A stretch of DNA of 64,000 nt from Rhipicephalus microplus (taxonomy: Eukaryota > Arthropoda > Arachnida > Ixodida > Ixodidae), in contig NC_134700.1 of assembly GCF_043290135.1 (NCBI RefSeq), positions 161,044,053 to 161,108,052 of the forward strand, in the 5' to 3' direction. The first letter of the stretch is position 1. Each line of letters opens with the position of its first letter. This document shows positions 43,401 through 50,800 of the stretch, one piece after another. The notes beneath the pieces are model-generated. The model saw only the letters and a program-made list of their open reading frames with translations, was not told where the DNA came from and searched no databases. A program made the position numbers and the translations under genes.

Positions 43401-43817
43401 AGAAATGAACAAGCAGAAAGTGAAGTCTAGGTCACGGGAAACGCAATCAAAGTTTGCAGAACCAACAGTTAGCTCGACAGCCCGGTAGCGATTGGAACGC
43501 TCCAACTAGCTTCAACATTCGGCGAGACGGCGATTACGGAGCTGCCCATCAAACAGAAAGATGCGTCAGACCATCAGTTTGGTCGGAACGTCTGTCGAGA
43601 AGGGTATCGGAGGTAGAACATTGATCATGCTAGGCCTTCGATCGGGCCCCGCTGACGTAAACGCGAGGCAACGAATAAACAACCAATAATGAACCGATTG
43701 AACACTCTAAGTGCCGGTAACGGGCCGAAGCGGGGTTACAGAGACAAAAACTGTCACCTCGGCTTTTGTTCCCGGTCGATTCCGCCGAAGAACACCCGCA
43801 CTGTCAGCCATCTTCAT
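13374..43817 (-). CDS. MOB4: MOB kinase activator-like 4 (phocein)
   Basis: MOB4 is an adaptor in the STRIPAK phosphatase-kinase complex (PP2A, striatins, germinal-centre kinases), acting in the cytoplasm and at Golgi and synaptic membranes. Coding exons, 5' to 3' on the - strand: 43758-43817, 43328-43390, 43155-43255, 42686-42728, 39878-40044, 33479-33590 and 13374-13496. They join in phase to 222 codons plus TGA; human MOB4 has 225. Diagnostic blocks are [76 protein letters not shown] and [12 protein letters not shown]. The Mob zinc site is present as C92, C97, H169 and H174. The first ATG (43817) was chosen; a second ATG lies two codons later. The last intron is 20.0 kb and filled with transposons. 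Confidence 0.95.
13655..14056 (-). mobile_element. RTE-like LINE fragment with inverted 5' part (twin priming)
   Basis: From 13655 to about 13840 the - strand encodes the end of an RTE-like ORF2 ([12 protein letters not shown]..., W-R-N-M-A-E-A-F) and finishes in a (TGA)n tail at 13659-13669. From about 13842 to 14056 the + strand encodes an internal RT segment ([26 protein letters not shown]). The two pieces meet head to head, as expected of a 5'-inverted LINE insertion. Confidence 0.7.
14057..14644. other. MOB4 intron sequence, no recognised feature
   Basis: Short ORFs only; no domain, repeat end or RNA gene was recognised before the pogo element. Confidence 0.4.
14647..16901 (+). mobile_element. 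pogo/Tigger-type DNA transposon, full length but decayed
   Basis: The element is 2255 bp. It starts CCGTATATACTCGCATAATG and ends with a near-perfect inverted copy (one mismatch in 20). It is flanked by TA at 14645-14646 and 16902-16903, the usual Tc1/mariner/pogo target. GCGTAATGATTGCA words recur inside both ends. A transposase pseudogene occupies 15354-16620. Confidence 0.88.
15354..16620 (+). pseudogene. pogo/Tigger transposase pseudogene
   Basis: The remnant starts at a Kozak-like GCCATGG with [16 protein letters not shown], an N-terminal pogo/CENP-B-type helix-turn-helix. A CENP-B-like DNA-binding part follows ([17 protein letters not shown]). The DDD core is visible in one frame: N-A-D-Q-T-P (D at 15856), L-V-L-D-S (16174) and Q-P-L-D-V-S (16282), with 35 residues between the last two aspartates. 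Defects are frame changes between 15450 and 15540, TGA at 15886-15888 and 16132-16134, and a frame change near 16320-16340. The last frame ends at TGA 16590; an acidic D-x-SESE-like tail can be read to 16620 in another frame. It cannot make an active enzyme. Confidence 0.85.
17041..17709. mobile_element. 669-bp MITE with CAGTGGAAC inverted ends
   Basis: The left end is CAGTGGAACTTCGATTATAC and the right end reads as the inverse of CAGTGGAACCCTGATTATAC. TA flanks both ends (17039-17040 and 17710-17711). A second 'tcgattatacg' lies inside the right end. There is no transposase ORF, so it would depend on a pogo/Tc1-type enzyme in trans. Confidence 0.78.
17712..19030. other. MOB4 intron sequence, no recognised feature
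   Basis: No coding block or bounded repeat was recognised. Isolated ORFs (for example 18731-19021) have no family resemblance. Confidence 0.4.
19039..20374 (-). mobile_element. P-like DNA element with THAP remnant
   Basis: The element is 1336 bp with 38-bp terminal inverted repeats (19039-19076 and 20337-20374, two mismatches) beginning CATAGTC. The flanks CTAATGT (19032-19038) and CTAACGT (20375-20381) fit a degenerate 7-8 bp target duplication, close to the 8 bp made by P elements. The - strand carries a THAP-type DNA-binding domain but no catalytic transposase domain. Similar elements move in trans; P-superfamily membership is inferred from the THAP domain, duplication size and TIR length. 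Confidence 0.7.
19374..19916 (-). pseudogene. THAP-domain protein remnant of the P-like element
   Basis: One frame runs from 19916 to the TGA at 19374-19376 with a single internal stop. It opens [11 protein letters not shown], where GTG stands in the place of the ATG expected in THAP proteins. The C2CH zinc motif is completed by C-E-R-H-F (19745-19731). The THAP signature continues as S-T-V-P-R-I-F, matching the conserved A-V-P-T-I-F box. The stop TAG (19811-19809) follows R-E-Q where THAP domains have their conserved Trp, a TGG-to-TAG change. A Ser/Arg/Pro-rich tail follows. Both the lost start and the stop make it non-functional. Confidence 0.72.
20375..20714. other. MOB4 intron spacer
   Basis: A short unique stretch between the P-like element and the LINE target duplication; nothing is recognised in it. 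Confidence 0.4.
20715..20729. repeat. LINE target-site duplication, left copy
   Basis: CTATACCTCGTCAGG, identical to 33115-33129. It marks the 5' end of the LINE insertion and shows the 5' end is complete or nearly so. Confidence 0.9.
21029..22888 (+). pseudogene. LINE ORF1 (gag-like nucleic-acid-binding protein), broken
   Basis: The first ORF runs 21029-21868 and contains [14 protein letters not shown], a CCHC knuckle near residue 241-254. A stop (TAG, 21866-21868) interrupts a second Cys-rich knuckle. The same frame group continues with a Glu/Arg-rich stretch, an (RS)n run at about 22175-22205 and, after a frame change near 22300, a coiled-coil region (about 22500-22830). The reading frame is then cut by the LTR element at 22888 and resumes beyond 29387 for a few codons to its stop at 29402-29404. 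LINE ORF1 proteins coat the RNA; this one is inactive. Confidence 0.78.
22885..22888. repeat. LTR-element target-site duplication (GTGC), left copy
   Basis: GTGC directly before the 5' LTR is repeated at 29384-29387 directly after the 3' LTR. Four bp is usual for Ty3/gypsy integrases. Confidence 0.85.
22889..23387 (+). repeat. 5' LTR
   Basis: It begins TGTTACGACC and ends GTCCCAACA. It carries a TATA box (TATAAAA at 23200-23206) and AATAAA at 23275-23280, giving U3, R and U5 in the normal order. It is the same length as the 3' LTR. Confidence 0.93.
23393..23407 (+). other. primer-binding site
   Basis: TGGCAGCGGCGGGAT begins five bases after the 5' LTR. Its complement ends in CCA, as a tRNA 3' terminus would. 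The tRNA species was not identified. Confidence 0.6.
23890..24955 (+). pseudogene. gag of the LTR element, two frame breaks
   Basis: Gag forms the particle and packages RNA. The start [10 protein letters not shown] at 23890 is in frame 1. Near 24005, at a G5 run, the sequence moves to frame 0. There it shows a (K/R)-A-A-E-A-E coiled-coil repeat (about 24060-24120) and a capsid-like block with [11 protein letters not shown] and [13 protein letters not shown]. Near 24810, at AAAAGGG, it moves to frame 2. That frame holds the nucleocapsid knuckle [14 protein letters not shown] (24902-24943) and continues directly into pol. Without these two breaks gag and pol would be one reading frame. Real mutations or homopolymer sequencing errors could explain them. 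Confidence 0.82.
24956..28435 (+). CDS. pol: pol polyprotein: protease, integrase, RT, RNase H
   Basis: 1159 codons open (first codon here is GTG; the frame really continues from the gag knuckle upstream). Residue positions: protease loop D35-S-A-A with Ala where Gly is expected; integrase zinc site H318, H325, C355, C358; catalytic D388, D447, E482; GPY/F-like C-terminal part about 590-650 (W-V-G-P-A-E-I). RT follows from about 730, with catalytic Y892-L-D-D. RNase H has its first Asp at 1043 (D-A-S-D) and ends with A-D-G-L-S-R. The junction between integrase and RT is continuous, without stop or repeat, so the order is not an obvious assembly artefact. There is no chromodomain and no env. 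Confidence 0.92.
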   Translation: MAFLSINEADENMKLLEPYMYDLTVNGKQCRVLRDSAATMDVVHPSFVQSGQYSGDCAWIRQAVEANSQCLPVAKVVLKGAFGTLETEAAVSPYLPPQYPYLFSNKSDQMLKEKGLTLGEGIVQALTRSKARALAARATFTEAKKPQIDNGPGCELDTTVTNRLVREQAAEAVVAEATIPKGDVEPPPELEGVNYASLTEQIENAIAPKPIPGSTEDSTEGDTFQVLGNTKELCVMPTSDNFSRLLQVSPASLITEQKGDPTLKQFQDSSKEGIAKRNVRFQERSGILYRKYLDRRGVEFDQVVVPQAYRQDLLSLVHGESWSGHLGVKTTKNRLLQEYYWPGCFKDVERFVKSCDVCQRVGKPGDKAKFPMKLVPVITEPFRRLVIDTVGPLPKTTSGYRHILTLICPATKFPEAVPLKELSSVEVVNALLSVFARVGFPAEIQSDQGTIFTSALTTTFLERCGVKLLHSSVCHPQSNSIEKLHSVMKRVLRALCFERKTDWEMCLPATMFALRTAPHETTGFTPAELVYGRRLRSPLRMLRESWEGQGDDPVVVEYVLTLLDRLTKAQELTERAMTKAQQKAKLYYDRTAKARHFAVGDRVMLLRPSQRNKLEVQWVGPAEITRKLSDTNYVVKLPGSRKVHQVYHSNLLKPYKEREAIVNMTLNVPEEVPAEIPELAPESDEVPIEKRVEDLVSKSQLTMKQKQELRGLLTEFQDRFVSEPGRTSVLTHDIELTSSEPVRSKTYRVSPRRLELIKAEVNRMLELGVIEPCESDYTSPLILVEVPGKDPRPCVDYRKLNLITKDQTYPIPHIEESVERVSSAEFISTLDLVRGYWQVPLTERASRYAAFISPLGTFRPKVLSFGLKNAPYCFSNLMDKVLRGQEDFALPYLDDVAVFSSSWPEHLAHLRAVLTRLREAGLTVKAPKCQLAQAEVLYLGHVIGRGHRRPSEMKVAAIRDFPQPRTKTDIRAFLGIAGYYRKYIPRYSDIASTLTDALRKTEPQMVDWDEEKEKAFRVLKAALSRQPLLSSPDYSRPFIVQCDASDRGMGAVLSQRDEGDQEHPVLYVSRKLTLREQVYSASEKECACLVWAVQKLACYIAGSKFIVEVDHCPLTWLQTMSSKNGRLLRWSLVLQQYTFEIHYKKGVLHGNADGLSRCP
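28436..28884 (+). other. untranslated segment before the 3' LTR
   Basis: 450 bp without a plausible envelope gene. A purine-rich AAAGGGGAAAA lies near 28657. Directly before the LTR is GCGCGAGAGAC, a weak polypurine tract. Confidence 0.5.
28885..29383 (+). repeat. 3' LTR
   Basis: 499 bp, differing from the 5' LTR at about five positions: one near its start, two around 'ggattgtgcc' and two at 'ttcgttcgg'. It is followed by the GTGC duplication. Confidence 0.93.
29421..33060 (+). pseudogene. LINE ORF2: endonuclease, RT, RNase H, broken
   Basis: ORF2 would nick the target and copy LINE RNA. Endonuclease blocks are W-Q-W-N-C-Q-G (near 29451), M-V-Q-E-T, G-R-D-F-N near 29832 and L-G-S-D-H-F near 30048. 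RT blocks are A-A-P-G-P-D-G-I near 30705, L-R-P-I-S-L-T-S near 30880, D-L-K-K-A-F-D near 31095 and P-Q-G-S-V-L-S-P near 31272. The catalytic YADD is gone, replaced by a short tandem repeat (about 31350-31395). RNase H starts A-V-F-V-D-A near 32235. The end has C-x2-C...T-L-E-H-M-L-W-E-C. Stops at 29481, 30823, 32035 and 32770 and frame changes near 29755 and 30600 make it inactive. Confidence 0.85.
33115..33129. repeat. LINE target-site duplication, right copy
   Basis: Identical to 20715-20729. Confidence 0.9.
33130..33478. other. MOB4 intron sequence
   Basis: A/T-rich, with no recognised feature between the LINE and MOB4 exon 6. Confidence 0.4.
33479..33590 (-). CDS. MOB4: MOB4 coding exon 6
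   Basis: Acceptor 'ttttttgcag' and donor GTAGGC. It encodes [17 protein letters not shown]..., then S-H-A-Y-Y-H-H-R carrying zinc ligands H169 and H174. Confidence 0.95.
33591..35129. other. MOB4 intron sequence, no recognised feature
   Basis: Mostly A/T-rich unique sequence. ORFs near 34343-34809 overlap in several frames and lack any family resemblance. Confidence 0.4.
35134..36450. mobile_element. non-autonomous DNA element with 25-bp perfect inverted ends, TTAA-flanked
   Basis: The ends AGGAGCACTGACATCAAATT at 35134 and its exact inverse at 36431-36450 lie next to TTAA on both sides (35130-35133 and 36451-36454). Length is 1317 bp. No transposase was recognised. TTAA flanks recall piggyBac-type integration, but the TTAA could equally be part of a longer inverted repeat, so the superfamily is left open. 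Confidence 0.7.
36455..37439. other. MOB4 intron sequence, no recognised feature
   Basis: Unique sequence with a G10-type homopolymer near 36801; nothing else is recognised. Confidence 0.4.
37453..37692 (-). repeat. Ruka-like tRNA-derived SINE, complete
   Basis: On the - strand it starts with a tRNA-like head (A-box TGGTCTAGTGGCTAAGG, B-box GGGATCGAATCCC) and ends in an 'aatcaa' tail. It is flanked by a 13-bp duplication CAAGAAATTGTTA (37440-37452 and 37693-37705). It lies in MOB4 intron 5, in the same sense as the gene. Confidence 0.9.
37706..39150. other. MOB4 intron sequence, no recognised feature
   Basis: Includes a GC-richer part (37720-37990). No exon or bounded repeat was recognised. 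Confidence 0.4.
39154..39185. repeat. perfect 14-bp hairpin
   Basis: ATGATGGTCAAGTT, a 4-base loop, then its exact inverse AACTTGACCATCAT. It is intronic and followed by further short CTGCAG-centred inverted words. Confidence 0.75.
39236..39375. repeat. A/T-rich degenerate tandem repeat
   Basis: Four imperfect copies of a unit of about 35 bp containing 'attgattttaattt(t/a)ta'. Confidence 0.6.
39376..39877. other. MOB4 intron sequence
   Basis: Nothing recognised between the tandem repeat and the exon 5 donor. Confidence 0.4.
39878..40044 (-). CDS. MOB4: MOB4 coding exon 5 (Mob core)
   Basis: Acceptor 'cttacttgcag' and donor GTACGAG. It encodes AECNADSC (zinc ligands C92 and C97), [19 protein letters not shown] and [10 protein letters not shown], ending within an Arg codon. 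Confidence 0.96.
40045..42685. other. MOB4 intron 4
   Basis: It contains one Ruka-like SINE (42021-42209) and a weak tRNA-like stretch at 40490-40560 with GAGTTCAATTCCC. No other feature was recognised. Confidence 0.45.
42021..42209 (-). repeat. Ruka-like SINE, 5'-truncated and diverged
   Basis: The body matches the other copies from 'aatgtcccaaaaccacc' to 'cccgcgacctgcaggtc', but the A-box end is missing and the B-box is mutated. Confidence 0.8.
42686..42728 (-). CDS. MOB4: MOB4 coding exon 4
   Basis: 43 nt between 'atctttacag' and donor GTATGT. It encodes [14 protein letters not shown] after the split Arg codon. Confidence 0.94.
43155..43255 (-). CDS. MOB4: MOB4 coding exon 3
   Basis: Acceptor 'ggtgaaacag' and donor GTGCGT. 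It encodes [17 protein letters not shown]... to GVWKYEHL plus two bases. Confidence 0.94.
43328..43390 (-). CDS. MOB4: MOB4 coding exon 2
   Basis: Acceptor 'cgttgaccag' and donor GTATGT. 21 codons, [16 protein letters not shown]..., in phase with both neighbours. Confidence 0.93.
43758..43817 (-). CDS. MOB4: MOB4 coding exon 1
   Basis: 20 codons starting [20 protein letters not shown], donor GTGACA. The RRNRPGTKA block is the conserved MOB4 N-terminus. Two in-frame ATGs lie at 43817 and 43811. Confidence 0.92.
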
Positions 43818-44499
43818 GTTGCCGTATTTCCAACCAGCGTTTGTGCGTGCGTTAGCTTGTTTCGTCTTCGCTGCGTCTTTTCCTTGCGCTCGTTGCGCCG
43901 CCTGAAGAGCAGAGTTGATAGCGTATATATGAGTAGAGTGCGCTCACAGCTGTGTAGTTTTTCGTACTTGAATTGCCAATCGCCGCAGTATAGAGAAATA
44001 ACCGCGGTTTATATTATTTATTAAACGTTATCTAAGCCAGAAAGGTTCTATTCACTTATAAGTATCAAGTGAAACTGCGATAAAACTGCGCATTATCTTA
44101 AGGAACGTTTATTGCTAGAACCGCGCTTAGCCATGCTATTCTCATATCATTGTTTATTACACCCTAGCGCTCCCAAGCGGGATGCTGAGAAAGCTATATA
44201 CGCACCATCTGTTGCTCTAGCAGCCGACAAGATATCCGAACGAGCGGTGGTTTATACGGGTTACAAGATGCCTCGCACGCACCGCTGAAGCCAGAACTGC
44301 ACGACGAAACGTGTCACACGTTTAGCGTAGGTTGCTAGCGTCGCGAGGAGAAGCACTTTCAACTCGTAGCGACTGGCGGTGCTGTACTTGCAGAGCGACG
44401 AGCGCCGCATATGGATCGCGCTGCGGCAAGCAGCCTGGCTTGAAAAACTCATTCACTGCAACGGACCGCCTGTCAGCGTAGCGACGCAGTCCACTAGCC
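43818..44499. promoter_or_regulatory. MOB4 upstream region, possibly bidirectional promoter
   Basis: 682 bp between the MOB4 ATG (- strand) and a candidate + strand start at 44500. Its right part is CpG-rich, which continues to about 45530. No TATA box was assigned on either strand. Confidence 0.4.
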
Positions 44500-44550
44500 A
44501 TGGCAAGCACAGAGAGCACCTACATCCTCGATAGGCGAGAATCAGTCAAG
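44500..44550 (+). CDS. candidate first coding exon of an unidentified gene
   Basis: A strong start context (GCCATGG) opens MASTESTYILDRRESVK, and the 17th codon ends exactly at AAG|GTGAGT, a consensus donor. The position opposite MOB4 and the CpG-rich surroundings fit a divergent gene. No later exon could be found in the window and the peptide was not recognised, so this could be chance. Confidence 0.35.
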
Positions 44551-46793
44551 GTGAGTGAGAGAGAAATTACAAAAAAAAAAAAAAGCGGGCCGGGCGGATT
44601 TGTGGCAGAGCAAAACGCGGACCTGCCCGTGACAGCCGCACGGTCAGCTGTGCGCGCCCCGCGGCATTGCAACAAGTGCAGTTGAACATTTTGCTCTTTG
44701 GCCAAGTGCCCTCGGCGCTCTCGTACGGACGTATATCTCCATCAAAATCGCGCTCTCGTAACGATCGTGCGGGATTTTGCGCGTTGTGCCGCGCAGACAT
44801 GCGACGTCGTCCGTCGCTTTCCCACAGATGTATTGATCGATGCGTCCGGTGGCCAAATAAAAGAGGACCCGCGGGCGACCTTCGACATTTTTTGCATCGT
44901 GCATATGTCGCCTTCGTACAGTGGGATGCAGCGTCGTTTGTGGCCTTTCTCACTGCTGGAATTAAAAGACACGCGCCCAGAAAGGTCGTCGTAACGGTTA
45001 CTCGAGAGCGTACGACGCTCATTAGTTGTATGCAGTCCGGCGAAAACCGGTCCGGCCTAACTCTCTGCAGTGCATCAAATCAGCTGAAGGAAACGAGGTG
45101 CTGTAAATGATTAGGGCGCGTGGGCTTTCGGCGGTCGCAACTCTTATCTCGAAGACATTCGATGGAAGGGGGTCTTAAGGTGCCGAAACGCCGCCACTAG
45201 AGCGGGCGCGCTCTTCGGGAACTGTGGGTAATTAGCTCTGCAGCCGCCGATGCTTGTTGCGGGCGCTGGTTTCGATCTCGCGGCGCGCTTTGGCGGCTCG
45301 CCAAGTCCGCAGCTCGCGATCGGCGGATCAAAGTTGTCGAACTTGATACGGACCGCTAAGACTCGAGAAACAGTTGTCGTTTTGCCGGCGACGCGCAGAA
45401 CGTAACTCGAACCTTGCGCGTCGGACGCTAACTGGGCGGCCAAAACAGAAATGCGGCGTCCCGGGTTTAGCGAGCGCGCTCGCAGGCCGAGAGGACGAGG
45501 CGGCGGCTAGGTTCTAAATGATGCAGTTGGTCCGTGCGCCTGAATATTTGACGTGCTTCGCAACACTTTAGCATGTTACCGCGCGTGCAAGGCAAGAACA
45601 CTTTATGTTCGAAATTTGTAATGAAATTCTTGTCCATTGTTTCGTTGTTTGAATGTGCAAAGTATTAGTTTTACATGATTATAGAAGACAAGCAGTTTTG
45701 TTGGAGGCAGAGAGTTTATAAGTCATACGCATTTATTATGAAATCGAGATGATTCCAGGAGAATCATACCGTGATCGTTGCGCAGATGCAGCACTGATGA
45801 CTTCTGAGATATAATTTTATAATTCAGTCAAAATAGCCGCGGAAATATGTTGTCCCAATTTAGGCAGGCAAACAATTATTATTTTTAAGAACGTCGAGTG
45901 CTGCCGTGCGCATATTTATAGCCCTGTCCACTGTAAAGGTCAGCCATTAAGAAATGCAACGTAACTACATTTTCGTACCCATAGCGGAAAAAATATTCGC
46001 TGATATAATCAATTAGACGCAGCCTTACGCAAATGCAGAGTTATCATTCAGGTCTCCATATCGGTGAATACAACCGAACGGCATGATCCCGGCCACGATA
46101 AAACGGTCTATGCGTGTTACTATAAAATAAGAAAAAAAAGTGTAGCTGTTGCTGTATTTTGGGAGTCATGGCTTGTCATATGTATAACTATATTTCAAGA
46201 TTCGCATCAACTCTCTTTTGGATCTTTATACTCTCTTTGGAATGTCGCGGGAGGCGCGCCTCTCCAGAAGATAGTTAACTTGTATCCTTGAAGAGAATTA
46301 TGTATGTAGCAAATAGTTTTCGTTCGAGTGTAATTTTCTAAAGCTAACGCACTTACGAAACGTATATACTCTGCGACGTATACATATATCTAGCGAGATG
46401 CTATTCACAATTGTTTAATTATTGCAATGAGCTCATGTACCGTACGTGTGAAGGCAGTTTAACCATTACAGGGCGTCCGAATTATCACGCGCACGATTAA
46501 AAAGAAAAAGGAATGGCGTTGCGCGATGCAAAGCTAATACATATTGTTCCCAGTGTACTGTAGTAGCAGCTACTAACTTTTTCGTCAATTACAATTAATT
46601 ACATAGTAACAGTCATATTTGCAAAAAAGTACTCGCCTACTTCACAAAACGCCAATGAGGCAGATGTGCGCATGTTGAAACATCTGTCTGTTCTACTGTA
46701 AAGAACGTACCAATTGCGTGCTAATTATTTCCTGTCAATAAAGAAAGCCCGCGAAATACGAAAAAAATAGCACGTGATTAGACCGCTGCGCGC
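44551..46793. other. no confident feature; left part CpG-rich
   Basis: 44600-45530 is rich in CG dinucleotides, as near tick promoters. ORFs there overlap on both strands without domain resemblance. The remainder is A/T-rich unique sequence. Confidence 0.4.
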
Positions 46794-47040
46794 CCCGCCG
46801 CGGTGGTCTAGTGGCTAAGGTGCTCGGCTGCTGACCCGCAGGTCGCGGGATGGAATCCCGGCTGCGGCGGCTGCATTTCCGATGGAGGCGGAAATGTTGT
46901 AGGCCCGTGTGCTCAGATTTGGGTGCACGTAAAAAAACCCCAGGTGGTGGAAATTTCCGGAGCCCTCCACTATGGCGTCTCTTATAATCGTATGGTGGTT
47001 TTGGGACGTTAAACCCCAGAAATCAATCAAATCAATCAAT
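46794..47040 (+). repeat. Ruka-like SINE, complete
   Basis: The head shows A-box TGGTCTAGTGGCTAAGG and B-box GGGATGGAATCCC. The body ends in 'gggacgttaaaccccag' and an (aatc)n tail to 47040. Confidence 0.9.
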
Positions 47041-47604
47041 ATACGGCACGGGTGCACCGCGGTAGCCGCGCAAGAATAACGCTGCGGCCGCTATGTCGGT
47101 TTAAAATCGGGATATTAGGCGTACACATTCATTTCGGTGTTGTAAGCGCAAGGCGAGGACCAACACATGCTCGCTCAGCCGAGAGTGCACATCCAATCAA
47201 AGCTGAACGTCGTTACAACGAACAATACTATGATGGATTATCGGTTATAGAGAACTAAGTACGAATTTTGGTTGGTCGCTTTTTATTTCAGGAAGACTTA
47301 CTATATAATGAAAAACATCAGTGCTGCCGTGATATTAGATAACGAGGAAGTGCTTGCCTTTCTCGAAAGGCTCGGAACTCAAAATAGAGCTAGGCAAAAC
47401 AATTATTGAAATCTGTATCCCAACCACTTTTCCTTTTAGATGTGGTTTTGGCAAATTAAATTTGTTTTAAAATCCGGTCGCATCATTAGATTCAATTAAA
47501 TGTGAAAGTATGCCATTTCTGTGCAACGAGCATTCCTCTGTCGTCATTTCATCTTCACAACTTTCGGTCTCTTCAAAATGCCGCAAAGAAAAGGGTTGCA
47601 ATCG
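47041..47604. other. no recognised feature
   Basis: Unique sequence; no coding resemblance. Confidence 0.4.
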
Positions 47605-47698
47605 GATCGATAGTTTATTAGGTTATTGAAAGCCTAAAATAATTTGTCTTCGATCGATAGTTTATTAGGTTATTGAAAGCCTAAAATAATTTGTCTTC
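47605..47698. repeat. exact 47-bp tandem duplication
   Basis: Unit GATCGATAGTTTATTAGGTT... repeats without mismatch at 47605-47651 and 47652-47698. Confidence 0.92.
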
Positions 47699-47824
47699 GT
47701 ATCACATGTTCGTGCGAGCACGAACACCATTTTAATTAGTGTCAATGTCTATATCTGCACTGTTACAACGAATATCTGATGTAACAAACTAACTTATGGT
47801 CGGAATGATACATCGTAACAACCA

Positions 47825-50800
47825 GGTTCGCCTTTATTTATTCCTTTTTTTTGCATAACACGTATACATGGTTTGCCCGAGTGGTAAGGCAAAAAGAGGA
47901 TCATAACCTCCTGACCAGGCCCTACCACATTGGGGCAGCAGAAGCAACGGATTTGAGAACAACAATTACACTTTGAAATTTCTGAATCAAGAAGGACATA
48001 AAGACATTATAGTAAGCATATAATCACCAATTATAATAATAACGTAACGACAGTAATGAACATAAAGTAATGATATAATCATAGTAAGAATATATGCACT
48101 AATGCAATAAAAACATGAAAACACCAATAGTGGTAATTAGTTTTACTAATAACAGTAACTTTTAATAACAATACGATGCAATCGCCGAATATTATTATTA
48201 TTTGTATAGTGAAAGTTACATGAAAAATTGTTCAACACATCCGCATCCTACTCAAGAAACATGTTCATTATTAAATGTTTAAATTCTTGAATCGTTTTAA
48301 AATTTCTGGCTACTTCAACAACGGGAGGATACATATTGCATAAACACATAGTTTCATACTCGATGGTTTGCATGCCATAGTTTGTCCTGGGTTTTTTAGT
48401 TACCATAGGTGTGCGGCGTAAACTGTATCCTGTGTCTCGACTGAGGTACCGGTTTGAAACAGCCTCAAAGTTTGTAGAGAGTTCTTTAAATAGTCGAATG
48501 CAGATTTTTGCTCTGTGAGAGTTTCTAATGTTAAGAATACTGTAGCGCGCCAATAGTTTGGAAGACCTATGTATTCGTTTGAAAAGTTTAGCAAACGAAC
48601 AGATCGACGTTGTAGCACTGCCAGCTTCTAAATGTCGGTTTTGTTTCCGCTCCCCCATACTAATAAGCCATAGCTAAGATGAGAATGTACAAGAGAAAAG
48701 TATAGTTGTCTGACCAGCTTAAGAGGCACATAGCATCGAAGTTGTTGTAGTAAGCCAACTGATCGTTCAACCTTAGTTCGAACTTTATTTATGTGCTCAG
48801 TTTAGCTTGGGTTTTTCTGAAATGCAACACCTAAAGAAGAATGACTTGCCACATGTTCTCGTTGCAATCCATTGTGAAAAAGCTTCACAAGATAGCTTAG
48901 TTTTTTATTCTTAGAACAAAAACAGTAAATTTCGTTTTCTTCGCGTTTAAGTCAAGCTGATTTTATTGTAGCCGTTGGTGTAGTTCGCTCATCCGAGAAT
49001 TTGCTGTAATTTTTGGTTTCTGAAAGTAAGTACCAGAAAAGAATACATTTGTGTAATACGTGTATATTACCATTTCACCTGTTAGTGGAATGTTTACTAT
49101 ATCATTGATATAAATGATAAACAGTAATTGGAGGGGGGGGGGGGCAATATTGAACCCTGTGGTACCCCATATTTAATTACGCTTTTTCCTGAACTGTGAT
49201 CTTGCAAAGAAGTGTACTGCAGTCGAGATCCTAGGTAACTATTCATAAGTTCTAATGCTGTCCCACGAGTGCCATACACTTGGAGCTTGTCAAGTAATAT
49301 TTCATGTTTTATAGAATCGAAGGCTTTACGAAAATCTAAGAATATACCGGTAGTAAGTTTTTTTTTCTTCGATGTTATTTATTATTGTATTCTTGATTTT
49401 TAGTAATGCCATTTCAGTTGACTTATTCTTCTGGAAGCCATATTGATTATCCGAAATAATACTTTTATCCAGCAGGAAACTATTAAAACGCTTATATATA
49501 ATGCGCTCAGCTATTTTCGAGAACAATGGCAGTACCGAAATTTGTCTATAGTTGCTTAGGTAATTGTAATTACCACCTTTAAAAATCACTGCAACACGAG
49601 CTATCTTCATTTTTTGAGGAAAAAACTCCAGTAGCAAGTATACAGTTGCAGTTATGTTCCAGTGAACCACATATTATGTGAGCAACTGCTTTAATAGGTT
49701 GAGCTTTGATTCCATCCTCTCTAGCAGCTGACTTGTTTTTTAGGGAATTAAAAATAGAAAGAATCGCGCTTGCAGATGTAGGAGTAAGAAATATAGTCTC
49801 ACTTACACGATTTCCAATTTAAGTTCCATTTAGATTTCCAGAAACGCCAGACGTCGAGGTTGAAGCACCAGCATTGGTAAAATGATCAATAAATAAATTA
49901 GCACCATCTTGACCATAAAACTTGACATCATTTACAACAATCTCTGATGACATATTTTTTAAGAACTTATTAGCTCGCGATATATGCTCCACATTCTACG
50001 ACCATTTATGGAAGATTCAAATTTACGCGTATAGTATTCAGACTTCGCTTTTTTTTAGATCACTGTTCAGTTTTTTACGAACTTGTTTAAATTCTTTGAA
50101 TATTTGAGTGTCACGGGTCTCTAAGAAGCGACTGAATAGTTTATCTGTGTGTATATGCTTATATAGTTCATGGTTTACCCATTCCTTTCTAGCTTTTTTT
50201 ATGCTTGATGACAGGGATAAAAGGGGATGCAATGTTGTATGCTTCTTTCACTTTTGACACAAATAGATCATATGCTGCTGAGGAGTTTCCTTCCGCATAA
50301 ACATCATACCAATTCGTATTGGAAATCAATGTTTGAAACAGCTGTATGGTCCTGCTATTTATGACACGCTTGAACTTGTTGTTTCTATCAATGCGCACAC
50401 AGAGTGGTATCGCAGCAAATATCGGCAAATGATCGCTTATACCAGAGGTTAGCACTTCAAAACATGTTTAGTTCTTTGTGAAAGAAGTAAAACATAAATC
50501 GATCAATGTTTTTGAATTCGGAGTTATTCGCGTAGGAAGGTCAATGAGGTTTTCACAATCATTTGCTAACAGAGTTTCAATAAGTTAGATGTTTTCATTA
50601 TTATTTGAAAGTAAGTCAACATTGAAATCATTAACAACAATCGAATGAAATTTTTTATGTTAGAAAATTCAAGTATTTTGTCTATGTAATGAAGCCATCT
50701 TGTTAACGCACATCGCGGTGGGCGGTACACAGCAACAATCGGAATATTTTGAGAAACTACAGCAACACATTCAAAATCATCAGTAACACATGTATATTCA

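Noticed and set aside
44567..45110. Protein-coding ORFs in the CpG-rich region
   Set aside because: Long ORFs appear in several frames on both strands, as expected of GC-rich DNA with few stops; no domain was recognised.
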